Positions 9,881-19,714 are shown, counted from the first letter of the stretch. The stretch is DNA of 64,000 nt from Enterococcus sp. MMGLQ5-1 (GCF_013155265.1 NZ_JABJXU010000004.1:124001-188000); one strand, 5' to 3'. A program made the numbers and translations. Notes: generated by a model not told the origin, from the letters alone.

Positions 9881-12415
9881 ATGGCAATTGAGAAAATTTC
9901 TCCAGGCATGCAACAATATCTTGACATTAAAAAAGACTACCCAGATGCTTTTTTAATGTTTAGAATGGGAGATTTCTATGAATTATTTTATGAGGATGCC
10001 GAAAAAGCAGCTCATTTATTAGAGTTGACCTTAACCAGTCGCAATAAAAATGCCGAAAAACCAATTCCAATGGCAGGTGTGCCATACCATTCAGCTCAAA
10101 TCTACGTTGATCAGCTAATAGAGGCTGGCTACAAGGTTGCGATTGCTGAACAGATGGAAGATCCAAAGCTTGCCAAAGGTGTGGTTAAGCGTGAAGTTGT
10201 GCAAGTCTTAACGCCGGGGACTGCGACCAATAGTCAAGAGGATAAGACGAGTAACAATTTTCTAACTGCAATTGCGCAAACAGCTGGCGGCTATAGCTTT
10301 GCATATATCGACTTGGCAACAGGTGAATTAAAGGTATCCTATTTTGCGGAATTAGATGAAGTTATCAATGAATGCTTAAGTCTTAATACTAAAGAATTAA
10401 TTTTAGATGAAGCTTTAATTTTAGATTTAGAAGCAATCAAAAAACGGTTAGCTATTTTAATCTCTGTCCGAGCAGTTGAAGGACTTGCTGGTGAGCTGAG
10501 CGAGCTGATTGCTGATATTGAAATCAGTATCCAGCCTGCATTAAATCTATTGTTAAATTATGTTAGTAAAACGCAAATGCGCCATCTATCGCATATTAAG
10601 CCTGCTGAATTTTATACCGCTGAGCAGTTTTTAAAGATTGATTATTTTTCAAAATATAATCTTGAATTAACAAAGACGATTCGTCATGGCAGAAAGCAGG
10701 GTACTTTATTTTGGCTTTTGGATGAGACGAAAACAGCAATGGGTACTCGTTTATTAAAGCAATGGATTGAGCGTCCATTGATTCAAAAAAAATCGATTTT
10801 AGAAAGACAAGCGGCTGTTGAAGTATTGCTAAACCACTTTTTTGAGCGTAGTGATTTAGAAGAGAGCCTAAAGGGTGTCTATGACTTAGAACGTCTGGCA
10901 AGTCGCGTCGCCTTTGGAAATGCCAATCCGAAGGATTTTTTACAGCTTAAGCATTCACTCTATCAGGTACCAAATATCATCGCTATTTTGCGCAACATTA
11001 ATCACCCAGCTTTAAATTACCTGACAGACCAGTTAAATGAGCTACCGGAGCTCGCTGGCTTGATTGAGCGAGGGATTGCTGATGACGCTGCCAGTGCTAT
11101 CACTGAAGGTGGGATTATTAAAACGGGCTATAATGCGGAATTAGACGTATTTCGCGAGGCGGGCCGTAATGGTGCCAAATGGATTTCAGAGATTGAACAA
11201 AAGGAAAAAGAGAATACGGGTATTAAAAATTTACGTATTGATTATAATCGCAAGGATGGTTATTATTTCCACGTCACTCAATCACAGCTCGGTGCTATTC
11301 CAGATTATTTTTTTAGAAAAGCGACCCTAAAAAATTCAGAGCGCTTTGGTACGGATGAATTAGCTAAAGTCGAAGGTACTATTTTAGAAGCACGTGATAA
11401 ATCGACCGACCTAGAGTATCATCTGTTTTTGACAATCCGTGAACAGGTGGAAGGCTACATCACGCAGCTGCAAAAGCTGGCCTCAAAGATTGCTGAAATT
11501 GATTGTTTACAAAGTCTTACTCAGGTGGCAGAAAATTATCACTATGTGAAGCCTGAGATGGTCGAGTTTGGGCGTTCACTAGATATTGTTGAAGGACGTC
11601 ATGCTGTTGTAGAGAAGGTTTTAGGTCCAAATACTTATGTTCCAAACTCGATTGAAATGCGTGAAGCTGAAACAATTGAATTGATTACTGGTCCTAATAT
11701 GTCAGGTAAGTCAACTTATATGAGGCAGCTTGCCCTAATGGTCATTCTGGCACAAATCGGTAGCTTTGTGCCTGCCTCATCAGCCAAGCTACCAATATTT
11801 GATGCAATCTATACGAGAATTGGGGCAAGCGATGATTTAATCTCAGGACAGTCAACTTTCATGGTTGAAATGATGGAGGCTAACCTTGCGGTTCGTAATG
11901 CGACAGCTCAAAGCTTAATTTTATTTGATGAGCTTGGTAGAGGGACAGCGACTTATGATGGTATGGCTTTAGCACAAGCAATTATTGAATATTTGCATGA
12001 TAACGTTGGTGCAAAAACCTTGTTTTCAACGCATTACCATGAATTAACAATCTTAGGTCAAACGCTTTCTGGACTTAAAAATGTACATGTATCAACACTT
12101 GAAGAGGACGGTAATGTTACTTTTTTACATAAAATGATTGCTGGGCCTGCAGACAAAAGCTATGGGATTCATGTTGCTCAAATTGCTGGCTTGCCAAGTG
12201 CTGTCTTAAAGCGGGCGCAGGTTATACTGGATGAGCTAGAAAACGCTGAACAGTCACCGAAAGCATCGACAGGAGCGCCTGCGGATGAACAACTTTCACT
12301 TTTTGTTGAAGCTTCAAATGATGCGCTAATTAGTGAAATTAAGGCTTTTGATTTGATGCATGCAACACCATTGGATGCGATGACTTTTATTGCAAGCTTA
12401 CAAAAAAAATGCTGA
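9881..12415 (+). CDS. mutS: DNA mismatch repair protein MutS
   Basis: An 844-aa MutS, which binds mismatches and starts repair. The mismatch-reading motif is F32-Y33-E34 in MGDFYELF, the Walker A GPNMSGKST is at about 604-612, and LFDELGRGTATYDG carries Walker B and the family's conserved ATPase signature. The C-terminal ~40 residues are a variable linker ending in a short helical domain. It is full length compared with B. subtilis MutS. It begins 12 bases after a GGAG site. mutL is not next door, unlike many Firmicutes; ebsC follows instead. Confidence 0.96.
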   Translation: MAIEKISPGMQQYLDIKKDYPDAFLMFRMGDFYELFYEDAEKAAHLLELTLTSRNKNAEKPIPMAGVPYHSAQIYVDQLIEAGYKVAIAEQMEDPKLAKGVVKREVVQVLTPGTATNSQEDKTSNNFLTAIAQTAGGYSFAYIDLATGELKVSYFAELDEVINECLSLNTKELILDEALILDLEAIKKRLAILISVRAVEGLAGELSELIADIEISIQPALNLLLNYVSKTQMRHLSHIKPAEFYTAEQFLKIDYFSKYNLELTKTIRHGRKQGTLFWLLDETKTAMGTRLLKQWIERPLIQKKSILERQAAVEVLLNHFFERSDLEESLKGVYDLERLASRVAFGNANPKDFLQLKHSLYQVPNIIAILRNINHPALNYLTDQLNELPELAGLIERGIADDAASAITEGGIIKTGYNAELDVFREAGRNGAKWISEIEQKEKENTGIKNLRIDYNRKDGYYFHVTQSQLGAIPDYFFRKATLKNSERFGTDELAKVEGTILEARDKSTDLEYHLFLTIREQVEGYITQLQKLASKIAEIDCLQSLTQVAENYHYVKPEMVEFGRSLDIVEGRHAVVEKVLGPNTYVPNSIEMREAETIELITGPNMSGKSTYMRQLALMVILAQIGSFVPASSAKLPIFDAIYTRIGASDDLISGQSTFMVEMMEANLAVRNATAQSLILFDELGRGTATYDGMALAQAIIEYLHDNVGAKTLFSTHYHELTILGQTLSGLKNVHVSTLEEDGNVTFLHKMIAGPADKSYGIHVAQIAGLPSAVLKRAQVILDELENAEQSPKASTGAPADEQLSLFVEASNDALISEIKAFDLMHATPLDAMTFIASLQKKC

Positions 12416-12538
12416 AACAGTTGTTCTGATAGCTGTTAGTGCTAAACTAGATTTTTAAGCTAAATTATTGTAGTACAGTATCCGCGTGCGACACATTTTA
12501 AAGTTGCTAAAGTCACTAGAGGAGTTTTTAGAGGCACG

Positions 12539-13027
12539 ATGTCAAAAAAGAAAAAATTAAAAAAAACATTAGTTGAACAAATTTTAGATAAGGCCAAGAT
12601 ATCATATGAATCTATAGTTTTTTCAACACATCAAGCTGGTGATGTGATACAAATTGATCATCAGCTAGAAGCTGAGACGATTTATAAAACACTTGCTTTA
12701 ATTGGTAATGTGACTGGACCGGTAATTGGTATTGTACCGGTTTCAGCGCACCTATCGTATAAGAAATTAGCAGTAATTTCAGGTAATAAAAAGGTTGGTA
12801 TGATTCCACTTAAGGATTTGGAGCAAACAACAGGCTATATTCATGGTGCAAATAATCCAGTCGGGATTTATCAAACTAAAAAATTTCCGATTTATATCGA
12901 TCAATCTGCTGTTAGTCGTGGCTGGCTCATAGTTTCTGCGGGAGAATTAGGTCGCTCAATTAAAATAAATGCGCAGGACCTTGCTAAATTTGTGCAGGCG
13001 GAGTTTACAGATTTGATAGATAATTAA
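12539..13027 (+). CDS. ebsC: Cys-tRNA(Pro)/Cys-tRNA(Cys) deacylase YbaK/EbsC
   Basis: A 162-aa protein of the YbaK/EbsC branch of aminoacyl-tRNA editing domains, which hydrolyse Cys wrongly attached to tRNA-Pro. It has a lysine-rich N-terminus, the core strand GPVIGIVPVSAHLSYKKLA and the motif GANNPVGIYQ near residue 100, where the family has a G-x-x-x-P-h-G loop. The final GRSIKINAQDLAKFV matches the family's C-terminal helix. GGAG lies upstream of the ATG. It follows mutS by 123 bp. Confidence 0.85.
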   Translation: MSKKKKLKKTLVEQILDKAKISYESIVFSTHQAGDVIQIDHQLEAETIYKTLALIGNVTGPVIGIVPVSAHLSYKKLAVISGNKKVGMIPLKDLEQTTGYIHGANNPVGIYQTKKFPIYIDQSAVSRGWLIVSAGELGRSIKINAQDLAKFVQAEFTDLIDN

Positions 13028-13144
13028 AATAATAACGTTGTCTGATAATCAGTCCTTTGCCACTCTTTAATCAACCAAAAGTCTGATGTATTCACCCTTC
13101 TATTCTTTTATAGTGAATATATTAAGTGTTAAAGGGAGGCAGAT

Positions 13145-13558
13145 ATGTTTAAAAGAAGTATTGATTTATATTTAAAAAAGTATTTTGATTTTAAATCAGA
13201 AACAACTCTTGATGAGTTTTATCCAGTTGCTATTATTTTAGTTTTGATTAATTTTATAGGAGAATTTTTAACTAGAGGAACAGAGCGCCTTGCTATTTTT
13301 CCAATTGATAATATTTTTGGGATTGTCTTTGGTCTAATCAGCTTATTCTTATTGATTCCAACGCTTGCCCTGTTGGTTAGACGTTTTTCTAATGTGGGTT
13401 TTTCATGGCGCTTGTTTGTTGTCTTGCTCGTTTTATCAGTGATTCCATTTATTGGGTGGTTTGCCCGAGTGATTGTAATATTAATTGTAATCCAGGCTGC
13501 TGGCTTCGCTAGAAATGTTCATCTGAATATCGGTAATACGACCTGGTATAAGAAATAG
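13145..13558 (+). CDS. DUF805 family membrane protein
   Basis: A 137-aa protein with a short amphipathic N-terminus (YLKKYFDFKSETTLDEFYP) and about four membrane helices. The segment LIPTLALLVRRFSNVG resembles the DUF805 signature region before its final helices. Its function is unknown throughout the family. An AAGGGAGG site lies 8 bases before ATG. A strong terminator follows, so it is probably monocistronic. Confidence 0.75.
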   Translation: MFKRSIDLYLKKYFDFKSETTLDEFYPVAIILVLINFIGEFLTRGTERLAIFPIDNIFGIVFGLISLFLLIPTLALLVRRFSNVGFSWRLFVVLLVLSVIPFIGWFARVIVILIVIQAAGFARNVHLNIGNTTWYKK

Positions 13559-13596
13559 TAACCAAAATTAAAGCTGTTAATCGAGCTGATAGGAAG

Positions 13597-13628
13597 GTGG
13601 GAGCAAGCTATGCTTGCCCCCACTTTTT
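13597..13628 (+). terminator. Rho-independent terminator of the DUF805 gene
   Basis: GTGGGAGCAAGC pairs with GCTTGCCCCCAC across a 3-base loop with a single A/C mismatch and is followed by TTTTT. The remaining 230 bases before the next gene show no ORF or clear site. Confidence 0.85.
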
Positions 13629-13861
13629 AGTCTGTTATATAATTTTGCGAGCTTCAGGTCAAATACATCATGCTGGTGATGACTTTCTATCCAGCTTTGA
13701 CGCTTCGTTTTCACTTTTCTACCCATAAAAACAGGGCATTTCGTAACTCTAAAATGAGATGAATTATTTTGACTTATACTGAGTTTTTCTAATATGTAAA
13801 ATCCGTAAATTACGAATATTAAACTAAGGGAAAAGTTATGTCACAGCCCATTTTTTGTTAT

Positions 13862-15247
13862 TTAGAATTGTTCTAAGCGCTGATTAACATTTTTAAAATG
13901 ATTTTCAAATTCGACAATGTCATTCAGCTTTGAAAAGTTAATTCGAATGGCATTATACTGTTGCCCGAAAATAAAGCTTGGTGCAATAAGTAATTTTTCT
14001 TCGATAAAATAATCAAATTCAGTCCTTGATAGATCACGTTTATAGGTTAACCACTGATAAAGTCCGCCATCAATCCTAGCTGGTAGCCAGCTAGGATATT
14101 TTGCGATGACTTCTAATAATTCAATATGCTTGTGTTTAAGCACTTGATTAGTCTGATTAATTTTATTTTGAAAATCAAAGGCATTAAAAGCTTGTGCAGC
14201 AATGATTTGCGGAAAAATATTAAGGTTAAAATCCATCAACTCTCTCGCAGCGGCTAGCTTTTTAACCATGAAAGGTGGCGCGATACACCAACCGATATTG
14301 ATATTTTTTCCTAATACTTTTGACAGTGAGCCTAAATAAATGACATTTAGGCTATCCATACTTTTAAGCGGCTTAATTTTTTTATTTGTAAAATTAAAAA
14401 GCTGAAAAACATCATCTTCAATAATGGGAATTTGGTAGCTTGCACATATTTGAATTAATTCTTGCCGATTTTCAGAGGTTAGAGTAATACCAGTCGGATT
14501 GTGGAAATTAGGATTTAAGATTAAAAATTTGATTTTATTCTGCTGAAAAGCTTTTTCTAATGCTTGGATATTGATTTTTTTTTGTTGAATATCAATAGGT
14601 ATTTGAATGGTTTTAATTTTTGCTGACTGAAATAATGAAAGCCGATATAAAAAGGAAGGTGTTTCAATGGCCACAGTATCTCCTGGGGACAAGAGGACTT
14701 GAAGGATGAGAAATAATGCCTGTCTAGCACCACTGGTAATTAGGACCTCATCTGGCTTGATTTGAATATTTTGCATCCTTAGGTGCTGACAAACTGCTTG
14801 CTTGAGCTCGGGTAAGCCAGCAGTATCTTGACTCATATCGGCTATTTCAGTCCAATTGAAGGCTGGAAAATTGAAGTTTGGAATTAAGCGTGAGGAGAGT
14901 TCGCCGGTATATAGATCCATCGCTTTTTTTTTGTACTCGACCACTTTTTCTTGATATTCTGCTTGTGTAGAAATCGGCTGATTGGTTAAGGTTTGGTACC
15001 AATTGGTCTGCCCCTCAAAAAGTAGGTTATAATGTTCGCTAACATAGGTCCCACTGCCTACACGGCGCTCTAGAATACCGAGTGCGGTTAATTCTTCATA
15101 GCTACGAATAATTGTTGAACGATTGACTTTGAATTGGCTGGCCAGTTTTCTTTCACTTGGCAATCGACTGCCGATTGGATAGTCACCTGCTTTAATTCGC
15201 CGTTTGATTTCTTCGATAATTTGCATATATTTTGGTTTTGGTTTCAT
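13862..15247 (-). CDS. MocR-type regulator: GntR DNA-binding domain fused to PLP aminotransferase domain
   Basis: A 461-aa fusion of an N-terminal winged helix (residues ~5-72, with LPSERKLASQFKVNRSTIIRSYEELTALGILERR) and a class I aminotransferase fold. The latter carries NPNFHNPTG near 245-253, the aspartate pair D278-D279, and the PLP-binding K310 in GSLSKVLG. Family members such as GabR and PdxR sense an amino compound or pyridoxal phosphate through this domain and control an adjacent, often divergent, gene. Here the divergent neighbour is the parB-recG cluster, an unlikely target, so it may act elsewhere or on itself. Confidence 0.88.
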   Translation of the reverse strand: MKPKPKYMQIIEEIKRRIKAGDYPIGSRLPSERKLASQFKVNRSTIIRSYEELTALGILERRVGSGTYVSEHYNLLFEGQTNWYQTLTNQPISTQAEYQEKVVEYKKKAMDLYTGELSSRLIPNFNFPAFNWTEIADMSQDTAGLPELKQAVCQHLRMQNIQIKPDEVLITSGARQALFLILQVLLSPGDTVAIETPSFLYRLSLFQSAKIKTIQIPIDIQQKKINIQALEKAFQQNKIKFLILNPNFHNPTGITLTSENRQELIQICASYQIPIIEDDVFQLFNFTNKKIKPLKSMDSLNVIYLGSLSKVLGKNINIGWCIAPPFMVKKLAAARELMDFNLNIFPQIIAAQAFNAFDFQNKINQTNQVLKHKHIELLEVIAKYPSWLPARIDGGLYQWLTYKRDLSRTEFDYFIEEKLLIAPSFIFGQQYNAIRINFSKLNDIVEFENHFKNVNQRLEQF

Positions 15248-15266
15248 CTTTAATGCTCCTTTTGAA

Positions 15267-15293
15267 AATTGGCTGGTTTAATAGCAACCAATT
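15267..15293. promoter_or_regulatory. Inverted repeat upstream of the MocR gene, possible operator
   Basis: AATTGG (15267-15272) and CCAATT (15288-15293) form an inverted repeat, with an inner GGTT/AACC pair, 20 bp upstream of the MocR-type gene. MocR regulators commonly bind repeats at their own promoters, which is why this site is listed. No binding evidence is available from sequence alone. Confidence 0.3.
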
Positions 15294-15373
15294 GCTTATA
15301 AATGTAGTGTAGACATTTTTGAAAATAATTGCAAATTGGTCTTATTAAAGAGTGAATGTGTTAAAATAAGGCT

Positions 15374-16165
15374 ATGAAAAATGAGAAGATGATTATTTTA
15401 CCCCTATCAGAAATTCGAGCTAATCCAAATCAGCCACGCACTCATTTTGATGAAAATGAATTGAAGTCCTTGGCACAATCCATTAAAAGCATTGGTTTAA
15501 TTCAACCAATCATCGTCCAGTCCTCCTCGCTTTTTGGTTATGAAATAGTGGCAGGTGAACGTCGCTTTAGAGCAAGTGCATTGGCTGGTTTATCAGAAAT
15601 TCCAGCAATTATTCGAGACTTCACTGCTGACCAGGTGGAGACAGTTGCGCTATTGGAAAATATTCAGCGTCAGGATTTAAATCCGATTGAAGAGGCACTG
15701 GCTTATCAAAATATTATTAAAAATCAGGAGCTAACTCAAGAACAGCTAGCTGAGATTGTCGGTAAATCACGCACCTATTTGACCAATATGCTGCGGCTAT
15801 TAAGCCTACCTGAAAAAATTCAAGACGCAGTTAAAGACCAAAGGCTATCTAATGTTCAAGCACGTACTTTACTGGGCATAAAGGATAAGCAGGCACAGCT
15901 TGAATTGGCTGAGAGAGCAATTGCTGAGGGCTTGACGGTTAGACAGCTAGAGCAAATTGTACGTCAAATAACTAAAAAAACAACTGTACCAAGTCTGGAT
16001 AAGAATTTATTTATTTCAGACGTTGAAGAAAAGTTAAAGCAGTATTTCGGTACGATTGTCAAAATCAAGGGCAATGAGTCCAAAGGGAAAATTGAATTAG
16101 ATTATGCTGATTTGGATGAATTGAATCGAATTTTAGAACTTTTAGGAATTAGTGAGGAAGCATAA
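15374..16165 (+). CDS. ParB/Spo0J/Noc-family chromosome segregation protein
   Basis: A 263-aa CTP-dependent DNA clamp of the ParB family. The N-terminal ParB/Srx domain (residues 6-95) includes NPNQPR and the CTP-binding motif GERRFRA. A central helix-turn-helix region (LTQEQLAEIVGKSRTYLTNMLRLL) should bind a parS- or NBS-type site. The C-terminal dimerisation segment ends in LDELNRILELLGI. No parA lies next to it, which favours a Noc-like or orphan role. The start ATG has only a weak AAGG site. The next gene begins one base after its stop. Confidence 0.85.
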   Translation: MKNEKMIILPLSEIRANPNQPRTHFDENELKSLAQSIKSIGLIQPIIVQSSSLFGYEIVAGERRFRASALAGLSEIPAIIRDFTADQVETVALLENIQRQDLNPIEEALAYQNIIKNQELTQEQLAEIVGKSRTYLTNMLRLLSLPEKIQDAVKDQRLSNVQARTLLGIKDKQAQLELAERAIAEGLTVRQLEQIVRQITKKTTVPSLDKNLFISDVEEKLKQYFGTIVKIKGNESKGKIELDYADLDELNRILELLGISEEA

Positions 16166-16166
16166 A

Positions 16167-16478
16167 ATGAGTGAGCAGCTACAATTAAAGGATTTTCAAT
16201 ATACAGAAATTGGTCATCAATTTAAAATTTTGAACACTATTGCTGTTAATATCTATGGTCGCCTTGCAGAGCCAGAGGAAACTGTTGCAGGGGTTATTTT
16301 TGAGATTGAAACGCTTGAAACTTCACCAGTTGGTCGAAGAAGAACGGAAGTTAAGATCTTTGGACCAAGTGGTCAAATTGATGTTCAGCCAGGTGATTTA
16401 GCCGAATTTTCGGGATTAATTGCCAATCGAAATGGAGAAGCGATTTCATACATTGCCAAGGCAATCCAAATTTTGTAA
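16167..16478 (+). CDS. Small protein of unknown function, probably beta-rich
   Basis: A 103-aa soluble protein that I do not recognise. Alternating hydrophobic stretches (IYGRLAEPEETVAGVIFEIETLE, RTEVKIFGPSGQIDVQPGDLAEFSGLI) suggest a beta-barrel or OB-like fold, and PGDLAEFSG resembles a turn seen in nucleic-acid-binding OB proteins. Only the position between parB and recG supports a DNA-related role. The start at 16167 follows GTGAGGAAG; the ORF can be extended upstream into parB but has no site there. It ends 29 bp before recG, so the three genes are likely one operon. Confidence 0.6.
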   Translation: MSEQLQLKDFQYTEIGHQFKILNTIAVNIYGRLAEPEETVAGVIFEIETLETSPVGRRRTEVKIFGPSGQIDVQPGDLAEFSGLIANRNGEAISYIAKAIQIL

Positions 16479-16507
16479 TGATAGGATTAATAAGAAGGGG
16501 GTAATTG

Positions 16508-18538
16508 ATGAATCTATTAGACCCAGTCAGTGTTTTAGCGGGCGTTGGCCCTAAAAAAATGACTGCCTTAGCAACCTTAGGTATTAACACGATTCAAGAT
16601 TTATTATTGAATTTCCCTTTTCGCTATGAGGATTTTGCCAGTAAGTCAGTTTATGATTTAACTGATGGTGAAAAAGCGGTACTCGTCGGGCAGGTTGTAA
16701 CAGAGCCGATTGTTAATTACTTCGGCCGTAAACGGAATAAATTAACCTTTAAAATTAAGCAAGAGGATGCAGTAGTTGCGGTATCCTTTTTTAATCAGCC
16801 CTATTTAAAGGATAAGGTTGCGGTCAATTATGAAACAATGATTTTCGGAAAATGGGATGATACTAGAAAAGCCTTAACAGGCTTGAAAATACTTGGCGCT
16901 AAATTTCAGGCTGGTGATTTTCAAGGTATTTATCATACAAATAAAAATGTTAAACAAAGTGAGCTAGAAAAATTAGTCAGGCAGGCATTAGACCTTGGCT
17001 ATTCAGAATTATTTCAAGAAATTTTACCGAATAGCTTATTGAGTCACTATCATTTAATGTCATATCGTCAAGCGGTTAGAGCTTTGCACTTACCAAGCAG
17101 TGAAGAAGAATATCATCAAGCTGGTCGGCGGATGAAGTATCAAGAATTATTACTGTTTCAATTACGCCTTCAATCAATTCGTTATCAAGATCGACAGCTT
17201 GATAGCGGATTAACGATTAATTATTCGACTGAAGCAGTCAATCAGCTGCTCTTAAGCTTACCATTTAGTTTAACCAAGGCGCAAAAACGTGTTTTAGAAG
17301 AAATACTGACTGATTTGCAATCACCCTTCCATATGAATCGCCTCTTGCAAGGTGATGTTGGGAGTGGTAAAACTGTAATTGCAGCAATTGCAATGTATGC
17401 AAGCTTTACTGCTGGTTTTCAGTCTGCTCTAATGGTGCCGACAGAAATCTTAGCAATTCAGCATTTTGAAAGTTTACAAGGTATTTTTGGAAAGGCTGTT
17501 AAAATTGCTAGGTTAACCAGTGGCATGAAAGTAAAAGAAAAACAGCAAATTTTAGCTGAAATTGCTAATGGCCAAGTTCAAATGATTATTGGTACACACG
17601 CTATTATTCAAGAAGCAGTTGCTTTCTCTAATCTAGGCTTAGTAATTACTGACGAGCAGCATCGCTTCGGTGTTAATCAGCGAAAGATATTCCGTGAAAA
17701 AGGTCAAAATCCAGATGTTTTGATGATGACGGCGACACCAATACCGAGAACATTAGCAATAACGGTTTATGGTGAAATGGATGTCTCAATTATTGATGAA
17801 TTGCCTGCTGGTCGTCTGCCTATTCAAACAAGATGGGTTAAACATGAAGTCTTGCCAAAAGTGCTTTCTTGGCTTCAAAAGGAGTTAAATCAAGGGCATC
17901 AGGCTTATTTTATCTCACCATTGATTGAAGAAAGTGAGCAGCTTGATTTGAAAAATGCGACTGAATTATATGAGGAACTGAGTCAATTTTATCAAGGTAA
18001 GGCTCGAGTTGCTTTATTGCATGGCAAACTAAAAAATGATGAGAAAGATGCGATTATGCAGGCTTTCAAGGCACACCAGATTGATATTCTTGTATCGACA
18101 ACAGTAATTGAGGTTGGTGTCAATGTACCAAATGCAACGGTAATGGTTATTATGGATGCGGATCGCTTTGGTTTAGCGCAGCTGCATCAATTACGCGGTC
18201 GTATTGGTCGAGGTGAGGCAAAGTCTTATGCGATTTTAGTTGCCAATCCAAAAACAAAGCAGGGTAAGGAGCGTTTAACCATTATGACGGAGGTCAGCAA
18301 TGGTTTTATACTTGCCCAAAAAGATTTGGAAATGCGTGGTGCTGGTGAGGTATTTGGTCTGAAGCAATCAGGCCTACCAGAGTTTTTAGTTGCTGATATT
18401 GTTAACGATGGCAATATTTTAGAAGCGGCTCGTCAGGATGCTGAAAAAATATGGCAAATCCAGAGCTGGCAGGAAAAAGCTGAATTTCATGGTTTAGTCA
18501 GAACTTTGAATGAATCTAAGCAATCGATTTTTGATTAG
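16508..18538 (+). CDS. recG: ATP-dependent DNA helicase RecG
   Basis: A 676-aa helicase that remodels stalled replication forks and Holliday junctions. The N-terminal wedge/OB region starts at VSVLAGVGPKKMTAL. Motif I is GDVGSGKT (282-289), motif II DEQH in VITDEQHRFGVNQR, motif III MTATPIPRTLAI, and motif VI LHQLRGRIGRGE. The C-terminal TRG region includes LEMRGAGEVFGLKQSG. ATG 16508 is 6 bases from GGGGGT; an in-frame TTG three bases upstream is less well spaced. recG is usually followed by plsX-acpP in low-GC Gram-positives; here an accessory region follows. Confidence 0.96.
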   Translation: MNLLDPVSVLAGVGPKKMTALATLGINTIQDLLLNFPFRYEDFASKSVYDLTDGEKAVLVGQVVTEPIVNYFGRKRNKLTFKIKQEDAVVAVSFFNQPYLKDKVAVNYETMIFGKWDDTRKALTGLKILGAKFQAGDFQGIYHTNKNVKQSELEKLVRQALDLGYSELFQEILPNSLLSHYHLMSYRQAVRALHLPSSEEEYHQAGRRMKYQELLLFQLRLQSIRYQDRQLDSGLTINYSTEAVNQLLLSLPFSLTKAQKRVLEEILTDLQSPFHMNRLLQGDVGSGKTVIAAIAMYASFTAGFQSALMVPTEILAIQHFESLQGIFGKAVKIARLTSGMKVKEKQQILAEIANGQVQMIIGTHAIIQEAVAFSNLGLVITDEQHRFGVNQRKIFREKGQNPDVLMMTATPIPRTLAITVYGEMDVSIIDELPAGRLPIQTRWVKHEVLPKVLSWLQKELNQGHQAYFISPLIEESEQLDLKNATELYEELSQFYQGKARVALLHGKLKNDEKDAIMQAFKAHQIDILVSTTVIEVGVNVPNATVMVIMDADRFGLAQLHQLRGRIGRGEAKSYAILVANPKTKQGKERLTIMTEVSNGFILAQKDLEMRGAGEVFGLKQSGLPEFLVADIVNDGNILEAARQDAEKIWQIQSWQEKAEFHGLVRTLNESKQSIFD

Positions 18539-18572
18539 TCGTTCAATAGTTGACAAACGCATGATTAAACAT

Positions 18573-18756
18573 GTTTTAAACTTTGTTTTTATAAATTTGC
18601 TTTATTTATAGGTATATTAAGATGTTCATTGATTTAAATTTTTAAAATTAACCAAAAAACTAACCAAGAAATTAATTTTTATTGAGATTATTTTAGGAGT
18701 ATTTTCGTTATAATAAACATAAAATAAAGCCCATAATTCAGAATTATGAGCTTTTA
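18573..18756. repeat. LXG-locus repeat, copy R1
   Basis: The first of three long, near-identical copies of a ~185-bp AT-rich sequence beginning GTTTTAAAC and containing TTTATTTATAGGTATAT and CTAACCAAGAAATTAATTT. It ends in the hairpin AAAGCCCATAATT / AATTATGAGCTTT. The hairpin would end transcripts coming from the right on the minus strand. Other copies are at 20704 and 22494, with hairpin-only relatives at 23178 and 41202. Confidence 0.85.
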
Positions 18757-18915
18757 TTGTGTATTATTAATTGGATTTCCAACATTAATAAATAGATGAA
18801 TAATGTTTTATTTTCAAGTCATTCATTAAAAACATCAGCATTTGTCTCATCTTTAGTGTATAAGAATACATTTTTATATTTGTAGTCAGTATCCATATGT
18901 AGAACTGATAAATTA
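18754..18915 (-). pseudogene. Remnant of an immunity-type gene
   Basis: On the minus strand a stretch reads ...MDTDYKYKNVFLYTKDE... up to an in-frame TGA. Shifting frame, it ends LFINVGNPINNTQ with a stop inside the R1 hairpin. This is the 3' end of a small gene broken by a frameshift, placed against a repeat in the same way as the intact immunity genes further right. Bases 18916-19145 contain no further structure I can name beyond the region leading to amaP. Confidence 0.5.
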
Positions 18916-19145
18916 TGTTTTATTCGTTATTTTATTATATAAAATTTTTTTCTTTATTTTGTTTTAAGTTAATTTATTGAAAATAATTGTAATAAAATTT
19001 CTTGGTTGTGCTGGTGAATATTTATAAATCTATTTTTCTCTTAGGTCAATATAAATTATTTTTTATTATATAAATAATCTTTTATATTTGTTTATTTTTT
19101 TTAAAAGTGTTAGCATTAATTTATATGAAATGAAAGAGTGGATTG

Positions 19146-19700
19146 ATGTTTATGAAGAAAAAATGGAAGATCATTATTACTATAATGATTATTTTATTAA
19201 TAAGTGTTCTATTTTCAGTTTTAGTAAACAATCAGTATATTGTAAATTTAAATTTTATGAATCCTGTATACTATCCTTTAATTGGACAGTGGATTCCTAT
19301 TTACTTATTTTGGAGTAGCATATTTTTTATAAGCTGTTCTTTAATCACAATTTTAATTATATTATTTTTACCAAGTAATTTTACAGAAATTCTTTTAAAA
19401 GATTCTGGTGGTAAATTAATTTTAAAAAGAGAAGGAATTGAAGGTTTAGTTAAAAGTTCTGTTCAAGAATTTAGCTTTGCTGATATTTCAAAAAGCAAGG
19501 TTAAATTGTCAAATAAAAAAATTAAAATTAAACTATTTGGTGATTTGAAGCAACAGGGTAACACCATAGAAAAAACAAATGAGCTGACAAATAAAGTTAG
19601 AAATGACATTCAAAATTTTTTAGGAATAACGAATCAAATTGATATTCATGTGATTTTTAATCAATTAGAAACAAAATCTTCTAAGAAGCGTGTTCTATAA
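19146..19700 (+). CDS. amaP: Alkaline shock response membrane anchor protein AmaP
   Basis: A 184-aa protein with two N-terminal membrane helices (about residues 8-29 and 47-72) and a cytoplasmic C-terminal domain. This layout, and the gene's place just before DUF2273 and Asp23 genes, identify it as AmaP, which tethers Asp23 to the membrane. Three start codons compete (TTG 19143, ATG 19146, ATG 19152); ATG 19146 sits 5 bases after GAGTGG. The C-terminus carries a conserved-looking EGLVKSSVQEF segment. Confidence 0.8.
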   Translation: MFMKKKWKIIITIMIILLISVLFSVLVNNQYIVNLNFMNPVYYPLIGQWIPIYLFWSSIFFISCSLITILIILFLPSNFTEILLKDSGGKLILKREGIEGLVKSSVQEFSFADISKSKVKLSNKKIKIKLFGDLKQQGNTIEKTNELTNKVRNDIQNFLGITNQIDIHVIFNQLETKSSKKRVL

Positions 19701-19714
19701 AAAAGGAGAGAACG

